Below, piece after piece: positions 5,135-11,884 of a stretch of DNA of 20,429 nucleotides. A program made the position numbers and the translations under genes. The notes under the pieces were generated by a model. It was not told where the DNA came from and searched no databases. It saw nothing but the letters and a program-made list of their open reading frames with translations. The stretch covers positions 1 to 20,429 of the forward strand of contig JADFNI010000015.1 of assembly GCA_022563455.1 (NCBI GenBank). The letters are read 5' to 3'. Positions within the stretch are counted from its first letter, which is position 1. Each line of letters starts with the position of its first letter. This DNA comes from Nanobdellota archaeon. Its GTDB lineage: Archaea; Nanobdellota; Nanobdellia; Pacearchaeales; GW2011-AR1.

Positions 5135-5479
5135 ATGGATAAGAGATATATTGGAGTGATAATTTTTATTGTTTTGATTTTATTATTTATGAATTTTAGA
5201 ACTTCTGGAGAATCGGTTTCTAGCGACGAGATAAATCCTCAAGAGATTGAAAATCTTCACGAGACTAGTTTGGCAATAGATGGGATGTATTGCGAGGCTT
5301 GTGCTTATGGAGTGGAGGCTCAAATAAAAGAGCTTGATGGAATTGTTAGTGCTGATGTAGATCATAAAACTGCTTCAGGTGTGGTACGTTATGATGCTGA
5401 TAAAGTAAGTGCTGAAGATATAGCAAAAGCTTCTACAGTATATATTGCAACGGTTAGCGAAGATAAGAGAGTGTCTTAG
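5135..5479 (+). CDS. Membrane-anchored HMA-domain protein (MerP-like)
   Basis: 114 residues. One N-terminal membrane helix or uncleaved signal (6-20, IGVIIFIVLILLFM) is followed by a linker (21-44) and a heavy-metal-associated domain (45-108). The metal loop is DGMYCEAC (C53, C56), matching the family GMxCxxC; the next part reads GVEAQIKELDGIVSADVDH, the expected helix and strand. Such domains bind Hg, Cu or Zn and hand the ion to a transporter. With the MerT-like gene upstream it would act as an outer-face metal collector like MerP. The anchor means it stays on the membrane. The start is fixed by GGAGGT. The gene is separated from MerT by ~77 bp holding a second copy of its own start. The last 4 bp overlap the convergent gnd gene. 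Confidence 0.82.
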   Translation: MDKRYIGVIIFIVLILLFMNFRTSGESVSSDEINPQEIENLHETSLAIDGMYCEACAYGVEAQIKELDGIVSADVDHKTASGVVRYDADKVSAEDIAKASTVYIATVSEDKRVS

Positions 5480-6390
5480 GAATTATTTTTATTCTTCCCT
5501 CGCTTATGCCCGCCGAATTCATGCCTCACTGCTGAGATAAATTTTCCACAAATTGTTCCCTTTCTTGAATTAACCCTCATAAGTCTTGCAGCTCTTAAGA
5601 CTGGCATCTTGAAATTTCTCTCAATTTCTTTCATCTCTTTTTCAGTTTCTCCATAAGGCACTACACAAGAAGTTTCACTTAGATAATTAGGTTTTTTAAA
5701 AGAGGTATAAAGCCAGTTCGTAAGTCTTCCCTCAATTATACTTCCATTATTATAGACTTTGGCAACTTCACTTAAATCTGTTTTGTAAGTTTTTTCCATA
5801 GATTTTATTGCCTCCATTCCCTCGTTTAAGGCTCCTAGCATTCCGTATTCAACTGCGTTATGGATTCCTTTTACGAAATGTCCAGCACCGGCATATCCCA
5901 TATAGGCGTAGCCATCTTTGACACACATACTTTTGAATAAGTTCTCAACTTTTCTAAATGTGGTTTTATCTCCCCCGACCATCATGCAAGCTCCATTTCT
6001 TGCTCCAGTAATTCCTCCACTAACACCACAGTCAATAAAATTAATTCCTTTCTTTTTTAAATTCAAATATCTTTTATTTGATTTTTTATAATATGAATTT
6101 CCACCGTCGATTATTATATCTCCAGGTTTTAGATGTGGGAGTAACTTTCGGATCATGTCATCAACTGCTCCCCCTGCTGTAACCATTATCCATATTACTT
6201 TTGGTTTAGAATTTAAAATTGACACGAGGTCTTCTATAGAATCTGAGGAAACCGCCCCTTTTCTTGTTAAATTTTTTACTGGTTCACTTGACCTATTATA
6301 GACTACTACATTATACTTCTTGTCTAAAAGATTCATGACCATTTGGGATCCCATTTTTCCAAGTCCGATAAATCCTAATTCTTTTTTCAT
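5476..6390 (-). CDS. gnd: 6-phosphogluconate dehydrogenase, decarboxylating (short type)
   Basis: 304 residues. It oxidises 6-phosphogluconate to ribulose 5-phosphate and CO2, yielding NAD(P)H. The Rossmann motif GFIGLGKMGSQM is at 6-17. After strand 2 the sequence VVVYNRSSE (N32-R33-S34) resembles the NADP-binding NRT/S of canonical enzymes. DGGNSYY (95-101), GVSGGITGARNG (122-133) and the catalytic helix GHFVKGIHNAVEYGM (K174, H177, N178, E181) are intact. The C-terminus keeps RHEFGGH (289-295). It is the ~300-residue form found in many bacteria and haloarchaea, not the 470-residue form. Its ATG overlaps the stop of the upstream SDR gene by one base (TAATG), so the two are coupled. Position beside the pentose-phosphate genes supports the role. 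Confidence 0.92.
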   Translation of the reverse strand: MKKELGFIGLGKMGSQMVMNLLDKKYNVVVYNRSSEPVKNLTRKGAVSSDSIEDLVSILNSKPKVIWIMVTAGGAVDDMIRKLLPHLKPGDIIIDGGNSYYKKSNKRYLNLKKKGINFIDCGVSGGITGARNGACMMVGGDKTTFRKVENLFKSMCVKDGYAYMGYAGAGHFVKGIHNAVEYGMLGALNEGMEAIKSMEKTYKTDLSEVAKVYNNGSIIEGRLTNWLYTSFKKPNYLSETSCVVPYGETEKEMKEIERNFKMPVLRAARLMRVNSRKGTICGKFISAVRHEFGGHKRGKNKNNS

Positions 6391-7157
6391 TATTTTAACC
6401 CGGTTGTCTTAATTTCTTTGCAAATTTTATATGAATTATCCTCTGGTTTATATCCAACAAGTTTTTTTGCAAGTCGAAGATCCATGTCGAGCTTGGAGTT
6501 TTTTGACGTTCCGCTAAGAATTGCGTATTTAACCTCTTTTGGAGCGATGATGCATTTATGAAGAAGTTGCCCCATGTCTCTTTGGCTAATTACGTGGTCA
6601 TAGTCATGTCTTGAAAAACATACATTTCTCATTTTATTGTTGGAAGTATATGCACCAATACGAATCGCAATGCATGAAAGTCCATATTTGGAAAAGAAAG
6701 TGTAACAGAGAGCTTCACCAAAAACTTTTGTTGCTCCATATAAATCAATTGGCTTTGGGACATCTCTTTCCTTAACTTTTCGTCCGTGTCCATATCCTCC
6801 GATGGCGTGAATGGAGCTTGCAAAAATAACTCTTGGACAAGAAGCTTTTACTGCTGCCTCAAAAACATTGTAAGCGCCAATTAAATTTGGATTAATTAAA
6901 TTTTTAAATTTTGCTTCTGGATCTGCATTGGCAGCTAAATTAATAACTACATCAATTCCTTTCAAAGCTGATTTAAGGCTTGAAAGGTTGTCAATGGAAA
7001 CATATCTTGTCTTTAAATTTTTGTCTTTAAATTTTTTATTATGAACTCCAAGGATAAGCTCATAAGACTTTTGATATTCTGAATTCTTCAAATATTCTTC
7101 TCTGAAACCATTGCCAACTCTACCGTTAGCACCAATTAAAAGCACCTTCTTTTTCAT
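6390..7157 (-). CDS. Extended SDR, uronate-dehydrogenase-like; candidate Azf-type glucose-6-phosphate dehydrogenase
   Basis: 255 residues of the NAD-dependent epimerase/dehydratase (extended SDR) fold. The cofactor motif is LIGANGRVG (7-15), then NLAANADP (73-80), NLIGAYNVFEAA (91-102) and FASSIHAIGGYG (112-123). The catalytic Y140 and K144 are in LYGATKVFGEAL, followed by AIRIGAY. These segments follow uronate dehydrogenases (SSNH..G...YG.SK.FGE...RIG). The haloarchaeal NAD-dependent glucose-6-phosphate dehydrogenase Azf belongs to the same group. The coupling to gnd (one-base overlap) makes the Azf role the best guess: oxidising glucose 6-phosphate to the lactone that feeds 6-phosphogluconate. 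A uronate or sugar-nucleotide dehydrogenase remains possible. A TATA box (AATTTATA, 7181-7188) ~28 nt upstream makes it leaderless. Confidence 0.6.
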   Translation of the reverse strand: MKKKVLLIGANGRVGNGFREEYLKNSEYQKSYELILGVHNKKFKDKNLKTRYVSIDNLSSLKSALKGIDVVINLAANADPEAKFKNLINPNLIGAYNVFEAAVKASCPRVIFASSIHAIGGYGHGRKVKERDVPKPIDLYGATKVFGEALCYTFFSKYGLSCIAIRIGAYTSNNKMRNVCFSRHDYDHVISQRDMGQLLHKCIIAPKEVKYAILSGTSKNSKLDMDLRLAKKLVGYKPEDNSYKICKEIKTTGLK

Positions 7158-7180
7158 AATAGACTTAACACCTTCATGTT

Positions 7181-7188
7181 TATAAATT
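7181..7188 (-). promoter_or_regulatory. TATA box of the SDR-gnd operon
   Basis: AATTTATA on the minus strand, centred ~28 nt from ATG 7157, predicts a leaderless transcript. It forms a divergent promoter pair with the transketolase promoter 30 bp away. Confidence 0.55.
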
Positions 7189-7211
7189 TGGTGTAAATGA
7201 TAAATGAAAAA

Positions 7212-7222
7212 AGTATAAAAGG
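7212..7222 (+). promoter_or_regulatory. TATA box of transketolase
   Basis: AGTATAAAAGG centred near 7217 would start transcription around 7243, leaving a leader of roughly 9 nt before ATG 7252. GAGGTG (7243-7248) could serve as a very short-spaced ribosome binding site. Confidence 0.5.
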
Positions 7223-7251
7223 AGAGCTTACTGGATATTTACGAGGTGTAA

Positions 7252-9066
7252 ATGGAAAACTCTGATTTGAAAGATATAGCTAGTGTTCTTCGTTGTGACT
7301 CAATTGAGATGACGACTTCAGCTGGGAGCGGACATCCGAGTTCTTGTTTATCGGCTGCTGAGATAATGTCTGTTTTATTTTTTCATGAAATGAAATATGA
7401 TGTTAAGAATCCTGAAAATCCTGATAACGATGAATTTATTTTATCTAAAGGTCATGCCGCCCCAATTCTTTATTCATGTTTAAAACATGCTGGGTGTATT
7501 AAGGATGATTTAAACACACTTAGAAAACTGAATAGTAATCTTGAGGGTCATCCTATTCCTAGGAGTTCAAAATGGATTAAGGCAGCTACTGGGTCTCTTG
7601 GTCAGGGAATTGGAGTTGCTGTTGGAATGGCATTAGCTGCAAAGCTGCAAAATAGAAATTTTAGAACGTATACAATTTTAGGAGATTCAGAAATCTCTGA
7701 AGGCTCAGTTTATGAGGCGCTTGAACTTGCTTCATATTATAAATTAAATAATCTTGTTGTAATTGTTGATATAAATCGATTGGGTCAAAGAGGTGAGACT
7801 ATGCTTGGACATGGAACTGCCGAATATAAAATGAGATTTGAGGGATTCGGATGTCATGTGGAAATTATTAATGGACATAGTATAAATGCAATAATAAAAT
7901 CTCTTGACAATGCTAGGAGATCTAAAAAACCAACAGTTATTCTTGCAAGAACAATTAAAGGAAAGGGAGTTTCTTTTATAGAGGATAAAGAGGGATGGCA
8001 TGGAAAGGCTCTTAACTATGAAGAAGCTGAAATGGCTTTAAGTGAAATTGCAAAAGCCCGTATACCAAAAATTATTATAGAAAAACCGATTAAATTAACT
8101 AGAAAATTTAAAAAATCAAGTTATAAATCTCCTAAATATGAAACCGAAGAAATTGCCACAAGGTTTGCTTATGGACAGACACTTGCAAGTCTTGGAAAAA
8201 GTGATTCTTCTATTCTCGCAATTGATGCGGAAACTAGTAACTCGACATATTCTCTTGAATTAAAAAAGGTTCGACCAAAACAATTTGTTGAGGCATTCAT
8301 AGCAGAACAAAATATGGTTAGTATGGCCACAGGGCTCAGTATAAAAGGATTTAATGTATTCGCATCAACTTTTGCTGCTTTCTTGTCTCGTGCACACGAT
8401 CAAATTAGAATGGCAGCGATCTCTAGCTCGAATATTACTTTTGTTGGAAGTCATGCAGGCACTTCGATTGGGGAGGACGGTGGTAGTCAAATGGGCTTGG
8501 AGGATATATCTCTTTTTAGAAGTCTTGCAGCTTCAGCTGTATTCTATCCAAGCGATTCTTTTTCCGCAGAAAAATTAACAATCCTCGCTTCAAAATTGCC
8601 AAGTATAAAATATATAAGAACATCTAGACCAAAAACTCCTAGTCTTTATTTAAAAACTGATAAATTTAGGGCTGGAGACTTTAAGGTCTTAAAAGAGGGG
8701 GGAAGAGATTCTGCCGTGTTTGTAGGCTCGGGAATAACTGTTCATGAGGCACTGGCTGCATATTACAAACTTAAAAAGAAAAGAATTCATGTAGCTGTCG
8801 TGGATCTTTATTCAATAAAGCCTTTTAATCATAAGAAATTTGTAAATTTTGTAAATGATCATGGTAAAAAAATAGTTTTAGCCGAGGATCATCGACCTGA
8901 AGGTGGTATTGGAGAGATGATTGCAGAAAAACTTGTTGGAACAAAAATAAAGTTCAAGCATTTAAGTATAACTGAAATTCCACATTCAGGAACATCAAAA
9001 GAACTGCTTCACCTTTATAGAATAGATTCTAGTGCATATATTAATGAGTTAAAAAAGAAGTGGTAA
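7252..9066 (+). CDS. tkt: Transketolase, full length
   Basis: 604 residues. It transfers two-carbon units between ketose and aldose phosphates, needing thiamine diphosphate and Mg2+. The N-terminal TPP domain shows SAGSGHPSS (H28), SKGHAAPILY (H68), GSLGQGIGVAVG (114-125) and GDSEISEGSVYEA (144-156). VVIVDINRLGQRG (D173, N175) follows. The GDG motif here reads GDS. The middle domain has VEAFIAEQNMVSMATGLS with the catalytic Glu of the pyrimidine-binding fold. The C-terminal domain starts near SAVFVGSGITVHEA. The 'DINRLGQ' form is that of the animal/archaeal branch. Many archaea encode the N and C halves as two genes; this one is fused. It faces the rpiB-rpe-tal operon and shares a divergent promoter region with the SDR-gnd pair. 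The stops of tkt and the LOG gene are one base apart. Confidence 0.95.
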   Translation: MENSDLKDIASVLRCDSIEMTTSAGSGHPSSCLSAAEIMSVLFFHEMKYDVKNPENPDNDEFILSKGHAAPILYSCLKHAGCIKDDLNTLRKLNSNLEGHPIPRSSKWIKAATGSLGQGIGVAVGMALAAKLQNRNFRTYTILGDSEISEGSVYEALELASYYKLNNLVVIVDINRLGQRGETMLGHGTAEYKMRFEGFGCHVEIINGHSINAIIKSLDNARRSKKPTVILARTIKGKGVSFIEDKEGWHGKALNYEEAEMALSEIAKARIPKIIIEKPIKLTRKFKKSSYKSPKYETEEIATRFAYGQTLASLGKSDSSILAIDAETSNSTYSLELKKVRPKQFVEAFIAEQNMVSMATGLSIKGFNVFASTFAAFLSRAHDQIRMAAISSSNITFVGSHAGTSIGEDGGSQMGLEDISLFRSLAASAVFYPSDSFSAEKLTILASKLPSIKYIRTSRPKTPSLYLKTDKFRAGDFKVLKEGGRDSAVFVGSGITVHEALAAYYKLKKKRIHVAVVDLYSIKPFNHKKFVNFVNDHGKKIVLAEDHRPEGGIGEMIAEKLVGTKIKFKHLSITEIPHSGTSKELLHLYRIDSSAYINELKKKW

Positions 9067-9067
9067 G

Positions 9068-9736
9068 TTATTTTTTCTTTGGCTTTTTTCCATAGACTTC
9101 TTGATTCAGACAATATTTTTTTCCTAGTTTTTTAAATTTCTTAAATTCTTTGTCAATTATTTTAAAAGCCTCGTCTTCATTTTTTACAAGAATCAACTTA
9201 TTAACGTCGGATATAGTGATATAGTTTTTCTTTAGTGGGCTACTTTTCAACCATCTAATAAATCCTGGCCAAAAATCTCCAATTAATATCATTTTAGAAT
9301 CACAGATCTTTCCTACCTTAACTAACTGCAATACATATAAAAGTTCTAGTAAGGTACCTACTCCACCAGGAGCTACAACGAATACATTTGATAAAAGTAC
9401 AAAGTCCTCCAACCTATTTGAAAAATGTTCAAATCTATGTAAAACGTCAACATCTTTATTTGGCTTTTGTTCATTAGGGAGTTTTATTGCAAGGCCAATG
9501 GAGTGTGTTTCTTCATTTTCTCTACCCTCTACGTGACCACTATTTGCCGCTTCCATCAATCCAGGTCCACTTCCCGTTACGACATCTATACCTGCTGCAC
9601 CAATTCTTTTTGATAATCTATATACCATCTTATAATTTGGATCTGTCTTCTTCATTATCGCTGAACCAAATAGAGCAACCCTAACATGTCCATCAAGAAG
9701 TTCATCATCCATAGTATTTCTTTTTTTATTTGCCAT
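9068..9736 (-). CDS. LOG-family nucleotide 5'-monophosphate phosphoribohydrolase (TIGR00730-like)
   Basis: 222 residues. LOG proteins split nucleoside monophosphates into a free base and ribose 5-phosphate; many are mislabelled lysine decarboxylases. Motifs are VALFGSAIMKK (20-30), GSGPGLMEAANSG (55-67), R108 in FSNRLED, and the signature PGGVGTLLELLY (123-134), which carries the PGGxGTxxE core with E131. The C-terminal tail is strongly basic (FKKFKKLGKKYCL to KKPKKK), perhaps binding RNA or membrane. The ATG overlaps the transaldolase stop by one base (TAATG). Being last in a pentose-phosphate operon, it could supply ribose 5-phosphate from nucleotides. A second in-frame ATG at residue 9 is possible as start. 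The base specificity cannot be read. Confidence 0.85.
   Translation of the reverse strand: MANKKRNTMDDELLDGHVRVALFGSAIMKKTDPNYKMVYRLSKRIGAAGIDVVTGSGPGLMEAANSGHVEGRENEETHSIGLAIKLPNEQKPNKDVDVLHRFEHFSNRLEDFVLLSNVFVVAPGGVGTLLELLYVLQLVKVGKICDSKMILIGDFWPGFIRWLKSSPLKKNYITISDVNKLILVKNEDEAFKIIDKEFKKFKKLGKKYCLNQEVYGKKPKKK
9069..9089 (+). terminator. T-rich terminator of transketolase
   Basis: Two T-runs (TTATTTTTTC and GCTTTTTTCC) directly follow the tkt stop and lie within the end of the convergent gene, whose Lys-rich tail (KKPKKK) supplies them. Confidence 0.4.
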
Positions 9737-10566
9737 TACTTTCTTTTGTTTTTACTTTTTTTAAATATCTTTGAATATTCAGGGATGGTGTCTTTAGTGA
9801 ATCCCTTCATACCCTCCCTAGTCTTTTCATGATCCAGTAAACTTTCAATTACATCTAGGGGGATTGTTGCTATATCTGCCCCTACAAGTGCCGCCTCTCT
9901 TACTTGCCGAGGATTTCTAAGACTTGCAGCTAGAACTTCACAGGAGATGTCTTTGTTTTCAAAAATCTCAACTATCTCTTCAATTAAATCAATACCTGAA
10001 TAAATTCCATTATCATTTAAGATTCTTTTTCCCTTTCTCAACCCCTCAACTGGAAAATGAGTTTTTTTATCAAATTTAAGACCTGCAGATTCTCTAATAA
10101 AATCGTCTTCTCGTCCAGCAAATGGACTTACAAACTTTGCCCCGGCAATTGCTGCAAGTAATGCTTGTTCGGGTGTAAATATTAATGTGCAATTAACTGG
10201 TATACCTAGTTTTGTTAAGGCTTTTATAGCTTTTATTCCATCGCTCTTTTTTCCATCTCCTTTTTTTAGTGAAGGATTGATTGGGATTTTGATATAAACG
10301 TTTTTCGCAACTGGATTGAACTTTTTAAACAAAAGTTTTCCTTCATTGAACATATCTTCATAATTACTTCCAATAACTTCAAGACTTACTGGAATACCTT
10401 TGCAAACTTTTAATATTTCTTTTATATAAACTTCTAAGTCTTTTACTGATCTAGCTTTCGCTGCCTTTTTTATAAGACTTGGATTTGTAGTTACACCTTC
10501 AAGTATCCCATATGACTTCGCCTTTTTGATTTCTTCTAAATCGGCACTATCTAAAAATATTTTCAT
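9736..10566 (-). CDS. tal: Transaldolase (TalC/MipB-type)
   Basis: 276 residues, a TIM barrel that moves a three-carbon dihydroxyacetone unit through a Schiff base. N-terminal MKIFLDSADLEEIKKA (D6), GVTTNPSLI (T26-T27-N28), the lysine strand NVYIKIP with catalytic K93, then GIPVNCTLIFTPEQA (N125) and VSPFAGREDD (S147-R152). It is longer than the ~215-residue TalC class because of an insert around 98-110 and a longer stretch at ~160-190. The close 'RNPRQVREAALVGADIATIPLDVIE' C-terminal part is typical. The ATG overlaps the glutaredoxin gene's stop by 4 bp (ATGA type). It works with transketolase, Rpe and RpiB encoded alongside. Confidence 0.92.
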   Translation of the reverse strand: MKIFLDSADLEEIKKAKSYGILEGVTTNPSLIKKAAKARSVKDLEVYIKEILKVCKGIPVSLEVIGSNYEDMFNEGKLLFKKFNPVAKNVYIKIPINPSLKKGDGKKSDGIKAIKALTKLGIPVNCTLIFTPEQALLAAIAGAKFVSPFAGREDDFIRESAGLKFDKKTHFPVEGLRKGKRILNDNGIYSGIDLIEEIVEIFENKDISCEVLAASLRNPRQVREAALVGADIATIPLDVIESLLDHEKTREGMKGFTKDTIPEYSKIFKKSKNKRK

Positions 10567-10793
10567 AAACCAAGAGCTCCCTTTAATTCTGATTCATCAA
10601 ATCCTATAAGAATTTTCCCGTCAATATCAATAACAGGAACACCTTTTTGACCTGACTTTTCAGTCATCTCTTTTGCAGCGGAACTGTCTTCAGCAACGTT
10701 TATATCTTTATATTTAATATTATTTGCTTTCAAAAATTCTTTAGCCTTCTGACACCATGGACACCCAGGGGTCGAATAAACTTTAACTTCCAT
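10563..10793 (-). CDS. Glutaredoxin-like protein (NrdH/Grx type)
   Basis: A 76-residue thioredoxin-fold protein. The active site TPGCPWCQKAKEF (C11, C14) sits at the start of helix 1. The cis-Pro motif GVPVIDIDG (P53) and the C-terminal IGFDESEL are as in NrdH-redoxin and small glutaredoxins. It would reduce disulphides, for example in a ribonucleotide reductase or peroxidase. Its place between rpe and tal hints at a link with NAD(P)H made by the neighbouring dehydrogenases, though this is inference. ATG directly follows the rpe stop (TAAATG), with no gap. CPWC is a less common variant of CPYC/CVQC. The electron donor is not shown by the window. Confidence 0.88.
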   Translation of the reverse strand: MEVKVYSTPGCPWCQKAKEFLKANNIKYKDINVAEDSSAAKEMTEKSGQKGVPVIDIDGKILIGFDESELKGALGL

Positions 10794-11441
10794 TTAATCT
10801 GTAACACCTCCTTTTAATAATTTGCTCAATTTTTTGCTTGTTTCTTCAAGGTTAGAACTATTTTGTAAAAAAGATCCTGAAATAAATCTATTTGCTCCAT
10901 TTTCCATTGCTAATTTGATATTTTCAAGGTTCATACCTCCATCGACTTCAATGAGGAGTTTTGGAGACTTTTCCCTTAGTTTCTTAACCTTATCCATCGT
11001 CTCTGGCAAAAACTTTGCCCCATATTTTCCAGGATAAACGGACATCACGACGACAATATCAATTAATGAAATATATTCTAAAATTTCTTCAATTGAAGTA
11101 TTCGGACTAATAGCAATTCCAACTTTTTTGTTCATTGACTTAATTCTTTGAATGATACTTTTAACATCCTCTTTTGAAACAGCCTCTATATGAAATATTA
11201 TAAAGTCTACTTTTGAGAAATTCTTTTCTGCCCATGAAAGTGGATTTTTTACCATCAAATGGGCTTCGTATTCTATATCCTTTGGTAAATTGAAATTGAA
11301 ATCCAAAGACTTGTTTTCTACAAATTCTCCGTCCATAATATCTATTTGCATAACTTTAAAGTATTTTTTAACTTTGGAGATTAGACTATCTAATTCTTCT
11401 TGATTTTTTGCAATTATTGATGGTATAACTAATTTATTCAT
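10794..11441 (-). CDS. rpe: Ribulose-phosphate 3-epimerase
   Basis: 215 residues, TIM barrel interconverting ribulose 5-phosphate and xylulose 5-phosphate. Motifs: IPSIIAKN (S8), MQIDIMDGEFVENKS (D34), AHLMVKNPLSW (H61), VVVMSVYPGKYGAKF (phosphate loop) and LIEVDGGMN with catalytic D167. The usual first metal ligand of the H-x-D-x-M-D motif is Gln here (Q32), so the metal site has lost one His. The phosphate loop is also divergent ('VYPGKYGAKF' for 'VNPGFGGQ.F'). The enzyme is still recognisable by length and motif order. Its start overlaps the rpiB stop by 4 bp, and its stop is directly followed by the glutaredoxin ATG, so it is coupled on both sides. Confidence 0.9.
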   Translation of the reverse strand: MNKLVIPSIIAKNQEELDSLISKVKKYFKVMQIDIMDGEFVENKSLDFNFNLPKDIEYEAHLMVKNPLSWAEKNFSKVDFIIFHIEAVSKEDVKSIIQRIKSMNKKVGIAISPNTSIEEILEYISLIDIVVVMSVYPGKYGAKFLPETMDKVKKLREKSPKLLIEVDGGMNLENIKLAMENGANRFISGSFLQNSSNLEETSKKLSKLLKGGVTD

Positions 11442-11884
11442 TCAAGAATCCTCCCAACTTTTTTTAATCTTCTTAAATGTCGTCCACCATTAAATTTGGT
11501 TTTTAAAAATAAATTAACTGCCTTTTTAGCTTCACTTTCAGTTACAAATCTAGATCCAAAACAAAGGATATTTAGATTATTATGGGCTCGTCCAGTGTTT
11601 ACTATTTTTAGAGATCCTCCATGATAAAGTCCAGATCTTATTCCCCTAATTTTGTTACAAGCTATGTTTTCTCCTTGGCCTGACCCTGCAATAACTATCC
11701 CTCTAGATTTTGAAGCTGAAACTTTTATTGCCATTGGAATTACAAAATCTGGGTAATCATCTTCGGAATCATATTTACTTGGCCCATAATCTTCTACAGT
11801 GAATCCTTTCTCTTCTAGAAATTTAATTATGATTGCCTTTAATTCGAATCCTGCATGATCTCCTGAAACATATATTTTACTCAT
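11438..11884 (-). CDS. rpiB: Ribose-5-phosphate isomerase B (Glu-type)
   Basis: 148 residues. It interconverts ribose 5-phosphate and ribulose 5-phosphate. SGDHAGFELK (D9-H10) is the phosphate/sugar-binding start. DYGP and DYPDFVIPMA follow. The active loop IAGSGQGENIACNK (64-77) has Ala where E. coli RpiB has its catalytic Cys, and Glu72 where the M. tuberculosis enzyme uses Glu as base (GSGNGEQIAANK). RAHNNLN (99-105) is the conserved HNN. It overlaps the upstream SIS gene by 4 bp and rpe by 4 bp (ATGA junctions). Archaea more often carry RpiA, so an RpiB of the mycobacterial type may have come from bacteria; this is inference. Confidence 0.9.
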   Translation of the reverse strand: MSKIYVSGDHAGFELKAIIIKFLEEKGFTVEDYGPSKYDSEDDYPDFVIPMAIKVSASKSRGIVIAGSGQGENIACNKIRGIRSGLYHGGSLKIVNTGRAHNNLNILCFGSRFVTESEAKKAVNLFLKTKFNGGRHLRRLKKVGRILE

